Positions 14,346-23,584 of a DNA stretch of 64,000 nucleotides are shown here, piece after piece. Origin of the DNA: Dehalococcoidia bacterium (GTDB taxonomy: Bacteria; Chloroflexota; Dehalococcoidia; Tepidiformales; Tepidiformaceae); contig JADZEI010000001.1 in NCBI GenBank assembly GCA_020850615.1, forward strand, positions 52,402-116,401, read 5' to 3'. The notes below the pieces were generated by a model, which saw only the letters and a list, made by a program, of their open reading frames with translations, did no database searches and had not been told where the DNA came from. Numbering within the stretch: position 1 is the stretch's first letter; each line of letters begins with the position of its first letter. A program made the position numbers and the translations under genes.

Positions 14346-16484
14346 TCACATATCGCGCTGTGGGGGCCAGGCGCGCTCCTGGTAGTCGCGCAGCATGCGG
14401 CGAGCGGAGTACTGCGGGAGCAGCGCGGCGAGCGACCGCTTGATCCGCCGCACCCACTCGCGGGGGATGTCCGCGGCGTAGCGGTCGTAGAACAGCGGGA
14501 TGACCTGGTCGCGGAGCAAGGTGAACAGCGCGAGGCCGTCCCGGGCGTCCTGTTCGGGCTCGGGGAGGCTGCTGTCGGAGGGGATGGCCCAGCCGTACGC
14601 GGGGGCGTAGCCCTCGGCCCACCAGCCATCGAGGACGCTGAGCTGGAGCCCGCCGTTCGCGGCCGACTTCATGCCGCTCGTGCCGCTCGCCTCGTAGGGC
14701 CGCCGCGGTAGGTTGAGCCAGAGGTCGCAGCCCTGGACGAGCTGGCGGGCGAGGCTCATGTCGTACTCTTCGAAGACGACCGCCCGGCCGCCGACACCCG
14801 GGGCATCGTTCAGGGCGAAGAGGCTCTGGAGCGTGTGCTTGGCCTCCTCGTCGTTCGGGTGGGCGCGGCCGGCGATGGCGATCTGGACCGGCCGGTCGCC
14901 GCGCAGGATTTCGAGCGCCAGGTCGGGGCGGCTGGTGACGAGGTAGAGGCGCTTGTAGGTGGCGATCCGGCGCGCGAACCCGATCGTGAGGGCGTCGTCG
15001 CGCCAGCTGTCGACGGCGGAGTTGGCGTACTCGACGGACTCGCCCCGCCCGAGGCGCTCGATGACGCTGCGAGTGCGGACGAGGGCGGCAAGCCCGGCGC
15101 GCAACTCGCAGCGAAGTGCCCAGATCTCGGCGTCGGGGATGGCGTCGACGCAAGACCAAGTGGGGTCGCCGGGCGGGGCCGTGCGCCAGCCGGGAACGTA
15201 GCGGTCGAGCAGCTCCGCCCACCGCGGGGCCATCCAGGTGGGCTGATGCACGCCGTTGGTGACGTGCGCGATCGGGACGGCGGCTTCGGGCCGGTCGGGC
15301 CAGATGCCGTGCCACATGCGCCGGGCAACTTCGCCGTGGAGGCGGCTGACGCCGTTGGCAGCGCCGCTGCCGTGCAGGGCGAGCGGCGTCAGTCCGAACC
15401 CGGCGCCGGTATCCACGGGGTCGACGCGGGCGAGGGCAAGGAGCTCGTCCCACGAGAGGCCGGCGTCCTCGGCGAGGCGGGGCAAGAGCTCGCGCACCGT
15501 CGCCGGGTCGAAGGTCTCGTTGCCGGCGAGCACCGGGGTGTGGGTCGTGAAGGCGGTGGAGGCGCGCACGGCCCCGATACGGCTGGCCGCGGAGGCGTGG
15601 TGCGGGAGCTCCTCGCGCAGGCGCTCGAGGATGGCGAGGGCGGCATGGCCTTCGTTGAGGTGAACGGCGCGGAAGGGGATTCCCATCGCCCGGAGCGCAC
15701 GTATGCCGCCGATGCCCAGCACCGCGTACTGCGCGAGCCGCATCCCGCGGTCGCCGACGTAGAGACGAGAGGTGATCCAGCGGTCGGTGATGCGGTTCTC
15801 GGGTAGGTTGGTGTCGAGGAGATAGAGCCGCGAGACGCCGGCATCGACCCGCCAGATGCGCGCGGCGACCGGCTGGCCGCGAAGGTCGACCGTGATGCGG
15901 AGCTGGCCGCCGGGGCCGGTGACGGGCACAGCCGGCAGGCGGTCGCTCTCGGTGCGCAGCCAGTACTCGTGCTGGTAGCCGGAGAGGTCCAGGCGCTGGT
16001 GGAACGAGCCCTGGGAGTAGAACAGCCCGACTCCAACGACAGGCACGCGGTCGTCCGACGCCTGCTTCAGCATGTCGCCGGCGAGGATGCCGAGGCCGCC
16101 GGCGTAGAACGGCAGGGACTGGTGGATGCCGAATTCGGCGCAGAGGTAGGCGACCGGCGGCGCGGTGGGCGCGTCCCGGAGCATGGCGTCGAGGTCGAGC
16201 GCGCGCGCGTGCATATCGAAGAGGAAGCCCGGGTCCGCCGCGAGGGCGGAGGTAAGCGCGGGGTCGACCTCCTGGAGGAGGCGCACGGGGTTTTCGCCGC
16301 AGCGGAGCCAGTGCTCGGGGTCGATGCGGCGGAAGAGGGCCTCGGCGGCGGGGTCCCAGCTCCAGCGGTAGTTGTACGCGAGCCGGGCGAGCGGTTCGAG
16401 GCCGGGTGCGAGGTGCCCCGCGAGGAGGCGGACGGCCGTCTCGATGTCGCGGGAACCGTCCGGGACGAAGTCATCGGGTCGCAT
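14346..16484 (-). CDS. glgP: Alpha-glucan phosphorylase (GT35, TIGR02094 type)
   Basis: This 712-residue enzyme releases glucose-1-phosphate from glycogen or maltodextrin using PLP. The N-terminal DUF3417 domain is visible (LAYNYRWSWDPAAEALFRRI), followed by AEFGIHQSLPFYAGGLGILA and HLNEGHAA. The PLP-lysine motif EASGTSGMKSAANG lies near residue 605. Length and DUF3417 match the short TIGR02094 phosphorylases of Actinobacteria, Chloroflexi and archaea rather than the E. coli type. AGGAGA lies 6 nt before the ATG at 16484; longer in-frame extensions reach into the upstream intergenic region and are rejected. A GH13 enzyme at 27.9 kb could act on the same storage glucan. Confidence 0.93.
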   Translation of the reverse strand: MRPDDFVPDGSRDIETAVRLLAGHLAPGLEPLARLAYNYRWSWDPAAEALFRRIDPEHWLRCGENPVRLLQEVDPALTSALAADPGFLFDMHARALDLDAMLRDAPTAPPVAYLCAEFGIHQSLPFYAGGLGILAGDMLKQASDDRVPVVGVGLFYSQGSFHQRLDLSGYQHEYWLRTESDRLPAVPVTGPGGQLRITVDLRGQPVAARIWRVDAGVSRLYLLDTNLPENRITDRWITSRLYVGDRGMRLAQYAVLGIGGIRALRAMGIPFRAVHLNEGHAALAILERLREELPHHASAASRIGAVRASTAFTTHTPVLAGNETFDPATVRELLPRLAEDAGLSWDELLALARVDPVDTGAGFGLTPLALHGSGAANGVSRLHGEVARRMWHGIWPDRPEAAVPIAHVTNGVHQPTWMAPRWAELLDRYVPGWRTAPPGDPTWSCVDAIPDAEIWALRCELRAGLAALVRTRSVIERLGRGESVEYANSAVDSWRDDALTIGFARRIATYKRLYLVTSRPDLALEILRGDRPVQIAIAGRAHPNDEEAKHTLQSLFALNDAPGVGGRAVVFEEYDMSLARQLVQGCDLWLNLPRRPYEASGTSGMKSAANGGLQLSVLDGWWAEGYAPAYGWAIPSDSSLPEPEQDARDGLALFTLLRDQVIPLFYDRYAADIPREWVRRIKRSLAALLPQYSARRMLRDYQERAWPPQRDM

Positions 16485-16597
16485 GTGCGTCTCCTGCCCG
16501 GCGCGGGACGGCCGGCCACGCACAAGGTTGCGCCGGCGAAGCGTGCACGGCGATGGCCGTTGGTTCGGGAGCGGCGGGCCCTCCTGCGCATGGTGCG

Positions 16598-18412
16598 TCA
16601 GCGATAGGCGTTCGCCTGGATGCCGTAGAGGTCGGCGTAGGGCCCGGCGCGGGCGATCAGCTCCTCGTGGGTGCCCACCTCGGCAACGCGCGCGCCGTCG
16701 AGGACGACGATCAGGTCGGCCATGCGGACAGTAGAGAAGCGGTGGGAGACGAGGACGGTGATGCGGCCGTCGGACTGGCCGCCGCGGGCCGCAGCGGCGT
16801 ACTGCTCGAAGAGCGCGTGCTCGGTCTCGGCGTCGAGCGCGGCGGTGGGCTCGTCGAGCACGAGGAGGAGGGGGTGGTCGCGCATGAAGCCGCGGGCGAG
16901 CGCGAGCTTCTGCCACTGGCCGAAGGAGACCTCGACGCCGGCGGGCCAGGCGGGGCCGAGCTGCGTGGCGAGCCCGGCGGGCAGGCGGTCCACGACGTCG
17001 GTGGCGCCGGCGCGGGAGATGGCGCCGGCCACGGCGAGCTCGTCCTCGACGCGGGGAACGTCGCCCAGGCCGACGGACTGGAGCGCGCGGAACTCGAAGC
17101 GGAAGAAATCCTGGAAGGCGCCGGCGAGGCGCTCGCGCCAGCGTGCCGCGGGGATGCGGGCGAGGGGCACGCCATCGACGAGGATGCGGCCGCTCGCGGG
17201 TTCGTACAGCTTCGCGAGGAGCTTGACCAGCGTGGACTTGCCCGCGCCGTTCTCGCCGACGACCGCAACGACGGCGCCCGCGGGGAGGACGAGGTTCACG
17301 TCGTCGAGGACGAGGCGGTCCGTGCCAGGATAGGCGAAGGAGACGTGGTCGAAGAGAACCCCTTCGCGGAGGGATGCGGGCGCCTCCAGGTCCTCATTCG
17401 CGACGACGGAGGCGGCGTAGTCTTCGAGCCAGGCGAGGCGGCGGGAGCCGTCCATCCAGATGCCGCGGAGGAAGCCGATCTCGCCGACCGTGGCGCCGAT
17501 GTAGGACGAGAGGCGCGAGCCGGTGGCGAGCACGAGGAGGACCTGCCCGGTCGAGCCATCCATCCCGGCGGCGACGAAGACGACGGCACCGACGAAGGCC
17601 GCGCCGAAGATAGCCCAGGCGGCGGTGTGCCAGGCCGCCGACCCCCATCGCGCCGCGGAGACGAGCTGGTACCAGCGCTCCCACTCCTCGCGGCGCTGAC
17701 GGACGAGGCGCGGGCCGATGCCGGCGACACGGACTTCCTTGCCCGGCGGCGCCGTCGTGGCGAGATTGAAGAGGTGGCCGGCGAGGCGGCGGCTTGCGGC
17801 GCCGGCCTCTTCGGCGGTGCGCTCGACCGCGGGGCGCCAGCCGGAGGTGAGCACGGTGGGGAGCGCGAACACGGCGAGGAGCGCCAGGGCGGGGTGGATC
17901 GACACCAGGAGCGCGACCGTCACGACCAGGCGGAGGACCCAGCCGGCCGTCGAGAAGAGCGACATGTAGAGGTGGTCCAGCACGAATACCTGGTTGCGAA
18001 GGACGCTCAGCCGGTCCAGGTACTCGGGCCGTTCCTGGTGGGCGATGGTCGCGACCGAGGCCTGGAGCCGGGCGACGTGCGACTCGAGCGCGATGGTGAC
18101 GCGGTCGCGGAAGCGACGCTGGATGCGGGCGCTGAGCGTCTGGAGGAACCAGGTGCCGGTGGCGGAGACGCCCAGGCCCACGGCGGCGACGATGAGCAGC
18201 GTCCGGTCCCGATCGACGGCGCCGTCGCCGAGGAGCTTGAGCCAGACGGCGAAGAGCGCGTCGGGCAGGGCGGCGAGGAGGGACAGCAGGAACGCCGCGA
18301 GCAGGAGGCGGGGCTCGTAGCGGTAGCCGAGCCGGACCAGCCGCCACATCGAGGGGATGGCGGCGGGGAGCTCCTCCGGGGCGTGGCCGTCCCGGTTAAA
18401 CGAGGACGTCAT
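16598..18412 (-). CDS. ABC exporter half-transporter, subunit B
   Basis: This 604-residue protein has an N-terminal six-helix membrane domain (about 25-320) and a C-terminal nucleotide-binding domain. Walker A is GENGAGKST, Walker B is LLLVLDEPTAALD and the H-loop is LVSHRFST. The signature reads VSFGQWQ instead of LSGGQ, so one of the two composite ATP sites of the heterodimer is probably altered. The start overlaps the stop of the partner gene by 17 nt, so translation is coupled. The substrate is unknown; lipid, drug or peptide export are all possible for this class. Confidence 0.88.
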   Translation of the reverse strand: MTSSFNRDGHAPEELPAAIPSMWRLVRLGYRYEPRLLLAAFLLSLLAALPDALFAVWLKLLGDGAVDRDRTLLIVAAVGLGVSATGTWFLQTLSARIQRRFRDRVTIALESHVARLQASVATIAHQERPEYLDRLSVLRNQVFVLDHLYMSLFSTAGWVLRLVVTVALLVSIHPALALLAVFALPTVLTSGWRPAVERTAEEAGAASRRLAGHLFNLATTAPPGKEVRVAGIGPRLVRQRREEWERWYQLVSAARWGSAAWHTAAWAIFGAAFVGAVVFVAAGMDGSTGQVLLVLATGSRLSSYIGATVGEIGFLRGIWMDGSRRLAWLEDYAASVVANEDLEAPASLREGVLFDHVSFAYPGTDRLVLDDVNLVLPAGAVVAVVGENGAGKSTLVKLLAKLYEPASGRILVDGVPLARIPAARWRERLAGAFQDFFRFEFRALQSVGLGDVPRVEDELAVAGAISRAGATDVVDRLPAGLATQLGPAWPAGVEVSFGQWQKLALARGFMRDHPLLLVLDEPTAALDAETEHALFEQYAAAARGGQSDGRITVLVSHRFSTVRMADLIVVLDGARVAEVGTHEELIARAGPYADLYGIQANAYR

Positions 18413-20192
18413 AGACGATGCCCTCCTCTTCCTCGCTGGTGAAGCGCTGCGCCTGGAGGTCGAACATCGTGCGATAGCGCCCGCCGAGGGCCATGAGCTG
18501 GTCGTGGGTTCCGAGCTCCTGCACGCGGCCGTGTTCGAGCACGCAGATCAGGTCCGCGTGGCGGACGGTCGAGAAGCGGTGCGAGATGAGGACCGTGATG
18601 CAGTCGCGGGTCTCGGCGAGGAGGCGCTCGAAGATCTCGGCCTCACCGCGGACGTCGAGCTGGGCCGTGGGCTCGTCGAGGATGACCACGCCGGCGCCCA
18701 TGCGGACGCGGGCGAGCGCGCGGGCGAGGGCGACGCGCTGCCACTGGCCGCCCGAGAGGTCGGTGCCGCCGGCGTAGGCGCGGGAGAGCACGGTATCGAG
18801 CCCGGCAAGGCCGCTGCCGCCCGCCGCGGCAAGCGCGGACTGGACGACGTCGTCCGGCGCGCCGGTGGGGGCGACGTTCTCGCGGAGGGGAAGCTCGTAG
18901 CGGATGTAGTCCTGGAAGACGGCGGCGATGCGGGCGCGCCAGGCGGCGATGTCGAAGTCGCGGATGTCCGCGCCGTCCGCCTCGATGGCGCCGGAGGTCG
19001 GGTCGTAGAGACGGCAAAGGAGCTTGGCGAGCGTGGTCTTGCCGGCGCCGTTCTGCCCGACGATCGCGATGGACGTGCCGGCGGGGATGACCAGGTCCAC
19101 GCCTTCGAGGACGGGAGGGCCGCCGGGATAGGCGAAGTGGACATCGCGGAAGCGGAGCGCGGTGGCGGGGACGCCGGCGGCGGCGCGGGAGCCGGCCGGG
19201 AGGCTGCCGCGCGCGGCCATCTTCGGTCCCAGGCGGAGGCTGGCAGCGACCGGCGCGGCGGCGCCATCGAGCGCCCAGTTCAGCCCACCGAAGGCGATCA
19301 TGCTCGTCGCGACGGCGAGCTGGGCGTAGACGACGAGTTCGTCGAGGGCGATCCGGCCGCCGGCCGCCGCGTCCGCGAGCGACCAGAACACGAGGGTGTT
19401 CGCGGCGACGATGAGGAGCAGGCTCCAGAGGACCGGCTTCTCCCGCAGGCGGGTGGCCTGGTACTGGAGGCTGTGGAGCCGCTTGCGCCGGTCGATGAAT
19501 CGGTCGAGGGTCCAGCCTTCGAGGCCGAAGAGGCGGAGCTCCTTGGCCGCGGGCGGGTCGACGGCGAGGCGGTAGGCGTAGTCGGAGTCGCGCTGGGCGA
19601 AGCGGACTTCGTCGGTGTTGCGGTCCTGCCAGACGGAGCTCTCGCGCAGGAGCCAGTGGGTCGCCAGCCAGGCGCCGGCGAGGAGTGGCGGCGCCCACCA
19701 CGCGTAGCCGAACAGGATCAGCGCGGAGACGCCGCCGCTGAGCAGCTGGATGAGCCCGACTGCGATGAAGTCCATCGAGATGCTGAGCGGCGGGCCGGTC
19801 ATGCCGAGGTCGAAGTCGCGGGCGACGGTAAGGTCGGCGGTGAGTGACGGGTCTTCGAGGTGGCCCATGCCTGGCGGCTCGACGGCCGCGATGGTGAGCC
19901 GGTCGTAGAGGTGCGCGGCGAGGCGGTCGCCCAGGTTCGCGCTGATGGCCTGGTGGATGGGCGTTAGGACCTGGAGCAGGATGAATACCACGCCGAGCGC
20001 GGTCAGTGGCACCGCGAGCGATTCGTCGTCCTGCACGGCGCCGACGACGAGGCCGAGCGTGATTGCCAGCGCGGCGGGGAGCACGGCGCGGAGGATGACC
20101 ACGACCCACCAGGCCGCTGCGAGCCCGCGGCCCGCGCGGGGCAGGGCCCGGAAGAAGAGGTACTCCTGGCGGGAACGGAGCCGGCCAAGCAT
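18396..20192 (-). CDS. ABC exporter half-transporter, subunit A
   Basis: This 598-residue protein has a membrane domain (about 30-310) and an ATPase domain with a fully canonical set: Walker A GQNGAGKTT, signature LSGGQWQR, Walker B VVILDEPTAQLD and H-loop LISHRFST. It is the first gene of the pair and presumably forms a heterodimer with the downstream subunit, which has the degenerate signature. A TCCTCCG-type ribosome site (read on the minus strand) precedes the ATG. The C-terminus is short and acidic (SEEEEGIVYDVLV). Nothing adjacent identifies the cargo. Confidence 0.9.
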   Translation of the reverse strand: MLGRLRSRQEYLFFRALPRAGRGLAAAWWVVVILRAVLPAALAITLGLVVGAVQDDESLAVPLTALGVVFILLQVLTPIHQAISANLGDRLAAHLYDRLTIAAVEPPGMGHLEDPSLTADLTVARDFDLGMTGPPLSISMDFIAVGLIQLLSGGVSALILFGYAWWAPPLLAGAWLATHWLLRESSVWQDRNTDEVRFAQRDSDYAYRLAVDPPAAKELRLFGLEGWTLDRFIDRRKRLHSLQYQATRLREKPVLWSLLLIVAANTLVFWSLADAAAGGRIALDELVVYAQLAVATSMIAFGGLNWALDGAAAPVAASLRLGPKMAARGSLPAGSRAAAGVPATALRFRDVHFAYPGGPPVLEGVDLVIPAGTSIAIVGQNGAGKTTLAKLLCRLYDPTSGAIEADGADIRDFDIAAWRARIAAVFQDYIRYELPLRENVAPTGAPDDVVQSALAAAGGSGLAGLDTVLSRAYAGGTDLSGGQWQRVALARALARVRMGAGVVILDEPTAQLDVRGEAEIFERLLAETRDCITVLISHRFSTVRHADLICVLEHGRVQELGTHDQLMALGGRYRTMFDLQAQRFTSEEEEGIVYDVLV

Positions 20193-20279
20193 GGCGTCCT
20201 CCGGGCGGCCGGGGTTCCCGGGCCGCGCCGCGGAGTGTACATCATCCAGATCCGCGATTCCGAAGACGCGGTGTCACTG

Positions 20280-22196
20280 TCACCTGACGATGAAGTCGTC
20301 CATGTCCGGCTGGCGGGTCCACTTCCAGTAGTCGGTGCAACCCCAGGCGGTGTTCGTGGCGACGCGGCCGAAGTCGTTGCGGTAGTAGGAGCGCTGGCTT
20401 GGGTGCATCCAGATCGAATGGGCGAGGACGTCGTCCATTCTGCGCTGGTGCTCGTCGTAGACCTCGCGCTTCACGTCGACCGACTTCCAGCCGTGGGCGA
20501 GGAGCTCCTTCATGCAGGAGAGGGCGTAGCGCGTCTGCATTTCGCCCCACATGACCGGGCCGCCCGTCTTCTGGTTCGTGTTCGGGCCATAAAGGCACCA
20601 GAGGTTCGGGAAGCCGGGCATCATCATCCCGAGGTAGGCGCGCGAGCCGTCGGCGGCCCAGAGGTCGTTGATCGCGACGCCGCCGCGGCCGCGGATGTCC
20701 ATCGGCCAGAGGAAGTCGTTCGGGCGGAAGCCGCTGGCGACCACGAGCAGGTCGAACTCGTACTCCTGGCCCGACTCCATGAGCACGCCCTTGGGCGTGA
20801 TCCGGGCGATGCGCTCGGTGGTCAGCTCGACGTTGGGCCGCTTGAGCGCATCGAACCAGCCGTTGTCGAGGATGATGCGCTTGGCCATCGGCGGGTAGTT
20901 CGGGATGCACTTCGCAGCGAGCTCCGGGTCGTCGCCGACCTTGCTCATGAGGTACTCGATGAGGCGTTCGCGGAGGGCGTGATTCTTGCGGTTCACCGAG
21001 CCATCGTCGGGCCACTCCGGGTCGATGTCGTAGGCGTCGAGGAGCATCTCGTCGCCGCCGTTGTAGATCATGCGGAGGCGGAACCAGTTCACGTAGTAGG
21101 GCACGTGCTGGTAGAGCCAGCGCGTTTGCGGCGTGACCGGGTCGCGGTAGCCGGGCACGGGCACCACCCAGCCGGCCGACCGCTGGAAGATCACCAGGTT
21201 GCCCGCATCGGGCGCGACATCGGGGACGAGCTGCATGGCCGAGGCGCCGGTGCCGATGACGCCGATGCGCTTGCCGCGGTAGTCGTAGCTGTGGTCCCAG
21301 CGGGCGGTGTGGAACATCTTGCCCTGGAACGTATCCAGCCCCTCGATGTCAGGGAGCACGGGGCGGTCGAGGAGGCCGACGCCGCTGATGATCGCATTGG
21401 CGCGGATGCTTTCGACCGTGGCGAAAGGCGTGCGCACGCGCACGTCCCAGGTGGCGGTGTCGTCGTCCCAGGTGGCAGAAAGCACCTCCGTGTTGAAGCG
21501 GATGGTGTCGCGGACGCCGTACTTCCGGGCGATGTGCTCGATATAGGCGTGGATCTCGGCGCGCGGGGCGAAGGTGTGGCCCCAGTCGTACCCTGCTTCG
21601 AAGGTGTACGAATAGATGCGGCTGGCGACATCGACGCGGAAGCCCGGGTAGGTGTTCTGCCACCAGGTGCCGCCGACGCCCGGGTTCTTGTCGACGATGG
21701 TGTAGGGGATGCCCGCGTCCTTGAGCTGGATGGCTGCGTTGAGCCCGCCGAAGCCCGCGCCGATGACGAGGACGTGGAAGTCCTTGCGGACCTCCGGGGG
21801 CGGGCCGTCGCTCCAGTCGAGGCGGCGCGGCATGGGCTCCATGGCGAGCTCTTCGAGGTAGAACCCCGCGCGGTCCCCGGCAATGGTGGCGCAGGTGGCG
21901 AGGTCCATGATGCGGAGGAGCTCTTCGCGGCCCGGGGGCGGCGGCACCGCCTGGCGGCCATCGCGGATGGCGCAGAGCAGATCGAGCGCGCGTTCGCGGA
22001 GCGCGGCCTCGTCCTCCGGGTCGGCGAGGACGGCGACCTCGGCCATGCCGCGCGGCGCCGTGGTGATCTTCATGGCGCGCAGCGACTCGTCGCCGCTGAA
22101 CTGGTAGAGGACGGCGCGGAGGGCGAGCAGGTCGGCCTGCTGGAGCGCCTCGCGGATCTCGGCGTCGGTGGTGGTGGCGGCGATCGGCTGGCTCAT
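20280..22196 (-). CDS. Baeyer-Villiger-type flavin monooxygenase (HAPMO-like)
   Basis: This 638-residue NADPH/FAD monooxygenase inserts oxygen next to a ketone. The first 135 residues are an extra N-terminal domain as in 4-hydroxyacetophenone monooxygenase. Next come the FAD Rossmann motif GAGFGG (146-151), the Baeyer-Villiger fingerprint FQGKMFHTARWD (290-301, pattern FxGxxxHxxxW) and the NADPH motif GTGASA (315-320). Length matches HAPMO (about 640) rather than cyclohexanone monooxygenase (about 540). A TetR-type palindrome lies about 30 nt upstream. Substrate is unknown; aryl or terpene ketones are plausible. Confidence 0.92.
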   Translation of the reverse strand: MSQPIAATTTDAEIREALQQADLLALRAVLYQFSGDESLRAMKITTAPRGMAEVAVLADPEDEAALRERALDLLCAIRDGRQAVPPPPGREELLRIMDLATCATIAGDRAGFYLEELAMEPMPRRLDWSDGPPPEVRKDFHVLVIGAGFGGLNAAIQLKDAGIPYTIVDKNPGVGGTWWQNTYPGFRVDVASRIYSYTFEAGYDWGHTFAPRAEIHAYIEHIARKYGVRDTIRFNTEVLSATWDDDTATWDVRVRTPFATVESIRANAIISGVGLLDRPVLPDIEGLDTFQGKMFHTARWDHSYDYRGKRIGVIGTGASAMQLVPDVAPDAGNLVIFQRSAGWVVPVPGYRDPVTPQTRWLYQHVPYYVNWFRLRMIYNGGDEMLLDAYDIDPEWPDDGSVNRKNHALRERLIEYLMSKVGDDPELAAKCIPNYPPMAKRIILDNGWFDALKRPNVELTTERIARITPKGVLMESGQEYEFDLLVVASGFRPNDFLWPMDIRGRGGVAINDLWAADGSRAYLGMMMPGFPNLWCLYGPNTNQKTGGPVMWGEMQTRYALSCMKELLAHGWKSVDVKREVYDEHQRRMDDVLAHSIWMHPSQRSYYRNDFGRVATNTAWGCTDYWKWTRQPDMDDFIVR

Positions 22197-22227
22197 GGCG
22201 TGCTCCCCCTGGCGTGGCGCCCATCCG

Positions 22228-22247
22228 TACCGAATGTGCGTTCGGTA
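22228..22247. promoter_or_regulatory. TetR-type palindrome upstream of the Baeyer-Villiger monooxygenase
   Basis: TACCGAA and TTCGGTA flank a 6-nt centre TGTGCG, a spacing and sequence style common for TetR-family operators. It lies 31-51 nt upstream of the ATG at 22196, where it would cover the promoter. A related half-site precedes the LLM gene at 33.99 kb. Confidence 0.45.
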
Positions 22248-22282
22248 GTATGGCCGCGCGGGCGCCGCGCCGCCAACCGTGC

Positions 22283-22326
22283 CTAGCGGACCGTGACCGT
22301 GCCGGACATGGCACTACCGTGGACGC
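22283..22326 (-). pseudogene. Remnant of a second cupredoxin gene (3' end only)
   Basis: These bases repeat the last codons of the intact cupredoxin gene at 23047: 39 of 40 nt agree between 22287-22326 and 23051-23090. The frame is kept (VHGSAMSGTVTVR) and is closed by a different stop (TAG against TGA) at the equivalent position. Upstream of 22327 the similarity ends abruptly, so no protein is made. Confidence 0.7.
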
Positions 22327-22398
22327 GTTTCGCGGGGCCGGCGTCTGACGACGAGAATGCCCGGAGCCTCTGGGTTCCCCGTGGAAACGCGCCCCACA

Positions 22399-23031
22399 AT
22401 GACGCTATTCGGCGCCCATTCGCGGGCGGAGAATGACGCGAGGGTGATAGAAGCGAACCGGCGGTTGTCCAGGATCCTCGGGAACTCACTAATGAGTGCC
22501 GCATGCCTCTTGGCCGCCGTGGCGTGCGCCGAGAGTGATCCAGGTCGAAACGAGTTGGACGGTTCGCCGACGGCCGCCGCGCAGGCCCCGGATGCAAGCA
22601 GGTCGCCGACAGCGCCTGCGGGATCCGTGGAACCAACCTCCACGCCACGGGCGCTGCCCGGCAATACCCGGGCCGATTGCCCTCCTTCGGACCCGGACTT
22701 GCCGCGCAGGATCCCGCCGATGGCATTCGAACCGACGCCGCTCTGCATCCTCTGGGGCGATAACCTCACGACCGGCAGCGGATTCCGCGTCGTACTGAGC
22801 TATCCGGAATCCGGGGAAACGTTCGCGTACGATGTCCCTGCTTCAGCAACCGCCCTGGTCGTCCCGGTACAGGACGCGCCACCGACCGAGGACTGCGGTG
22901 GGGCCCGCCATGTGTTCACTGTGGAGCTGCGGGCGCTGCCGGACCTCCGAATACTCGATGGCACTGCAGTGACGTACGACTGTCCCTACGCCCCCCGACG
23001 ACAGGAACCACCCATACCCAGCGCGAGATAG
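22399..23031 (+). CDS. Putative lipoprotein of unknown function
   Basis: A predicted lipoprotein of about 210 residues. A basic stretch (NRRLSRILG) is followed by a hydrophobic core and a lipobox-like AAVAC. A Thr/Pro/Ala-rich linker comes next, then a compact C-terminal domain with four Cys (CPPSD, LCILWGD, DCGG and YDCPY) that could form two disulfides. A GTG at 22444 would give an even better signal peptide and may be the true start. Base composition is less GC-rich than its neighbours. The gene lies between the two copies of the cupredoxin 3' end. Function not recognised. Confidence 0.5.
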   Translation: MTLFGAHSRAENDARVIEANRRLSRILGNSLMSAACLLAAVACAESDPGRNELDGSPTAAAQAPDASRSPTAPAGSVEPTSTPRALPGNTRADCPPSDPDLPRRIPPMAFEPTPLCILWGDNLTTGSGFRVVLSYPESGETFAYDVPASATALVVPVQDAPPTEDCGGARHVFTVELRALPDLRILDGTAVTYDCPYAPRRQEPPIPSAR

Positions 23032-23046
23032 CGACGCTATTCTTGG

Positions 23047-23439
23047 TCACCGGACCGTGACCGTGCCGGACATGGCACTGCCGTGGACGCCGCACTCGTA
23101 TTCGAAGGTGCCCGGCTTATCGAACGAGAACGTGAACGTGCCGGTGCCGGTGAGGCGCGGCGACGTCACCTCCTCGCCGTCCCAGGTGCCGGCGACGCTG
23201 TGCGGGTTCGCGCCGCCCCACTGCCACGTGACCTCGTGGTTCGAGGACACTGTCACGTCGTCGGGGGCGAACTGGTTGTCGGACACCCGCACCACCGCGT
23301 CCTCGTCGGCGGGGGAGGAACTTGCCCCGCCGGTGGTCGCAGTCGCTGTGTCGTCGTCGTCGTCATCATCGCCACAGGCCGCGACCAGGAGGCCGAGCGC
23401 CGGGATGAGGAGTGCGAAACGGGAGAGCATGACGGACAC
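23047..23439 (-). CDS. Cupredoxin (plastocyanin/azurin-like) lipoprotein
   Basis: This 130-residue blue-copper protein carries a lipoprotein signal (lipobox LVAAC, Cys22) followed by a run of seven Asp. The type-1 copper ligands are visible as His80 (NPHSV), Cys116, His119 and Met123 (ECGVHGSAM). It is presumably anchored outside the membrane and shuttles electrons to a respiratory or oxidative partner. GAGGTG lies upstream of the ATG. Its last 13 codons are duplicated 760 nt away. A second, more divergent cupredoxin lies at 61.2 kb. Confidence 0.9.
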   Translation of the reverse strand: MSVMLSRFALLIPALGLLVAACGDDDDDDDTATATTGGASSSPADEDAVVRVSDNQFAPDDVTVSSNHEVTWQWGGANPHSVAGTWDGEEVTSPRLTGTGTFTFSFDKPGTFEYECGVHGSAMSGTVTVR

Positions 23440-23584
23440 CTCAAACTGAAGTGGATCACTCTAGCGCCACGCGAGACGCGATTACCAGTGCTGCCGAGCG
23501 CGGGTGCCCAGAGGCGCGCCCGGCGGGTAGACTGCGCGGGCCGCGGCACGTGCCCCCGGGCCGCCGACAGGAGGGACATCGACC

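Noticed and set aside
16406..18442. 678-codon open frame on the plus strand
   Set aside because: It lies antisense to the ABC exporter subunit, whose motifs are all present; the composition is typical of a shadow frame.
20235..22286. 683-codon open frame on the plus strand
   Set aside because: It is antisense to the Baeyer-Villiger monooxygenase and has no domain features.
22283..22726. 147-codon minus-strand frame ending in the cupredoxin tail
   Set aside because: Only the last 13 codons resemble a cupredoxin; the rest overlaps the better-supported lipoprotein gene and lacks copper ligands His and Cys.
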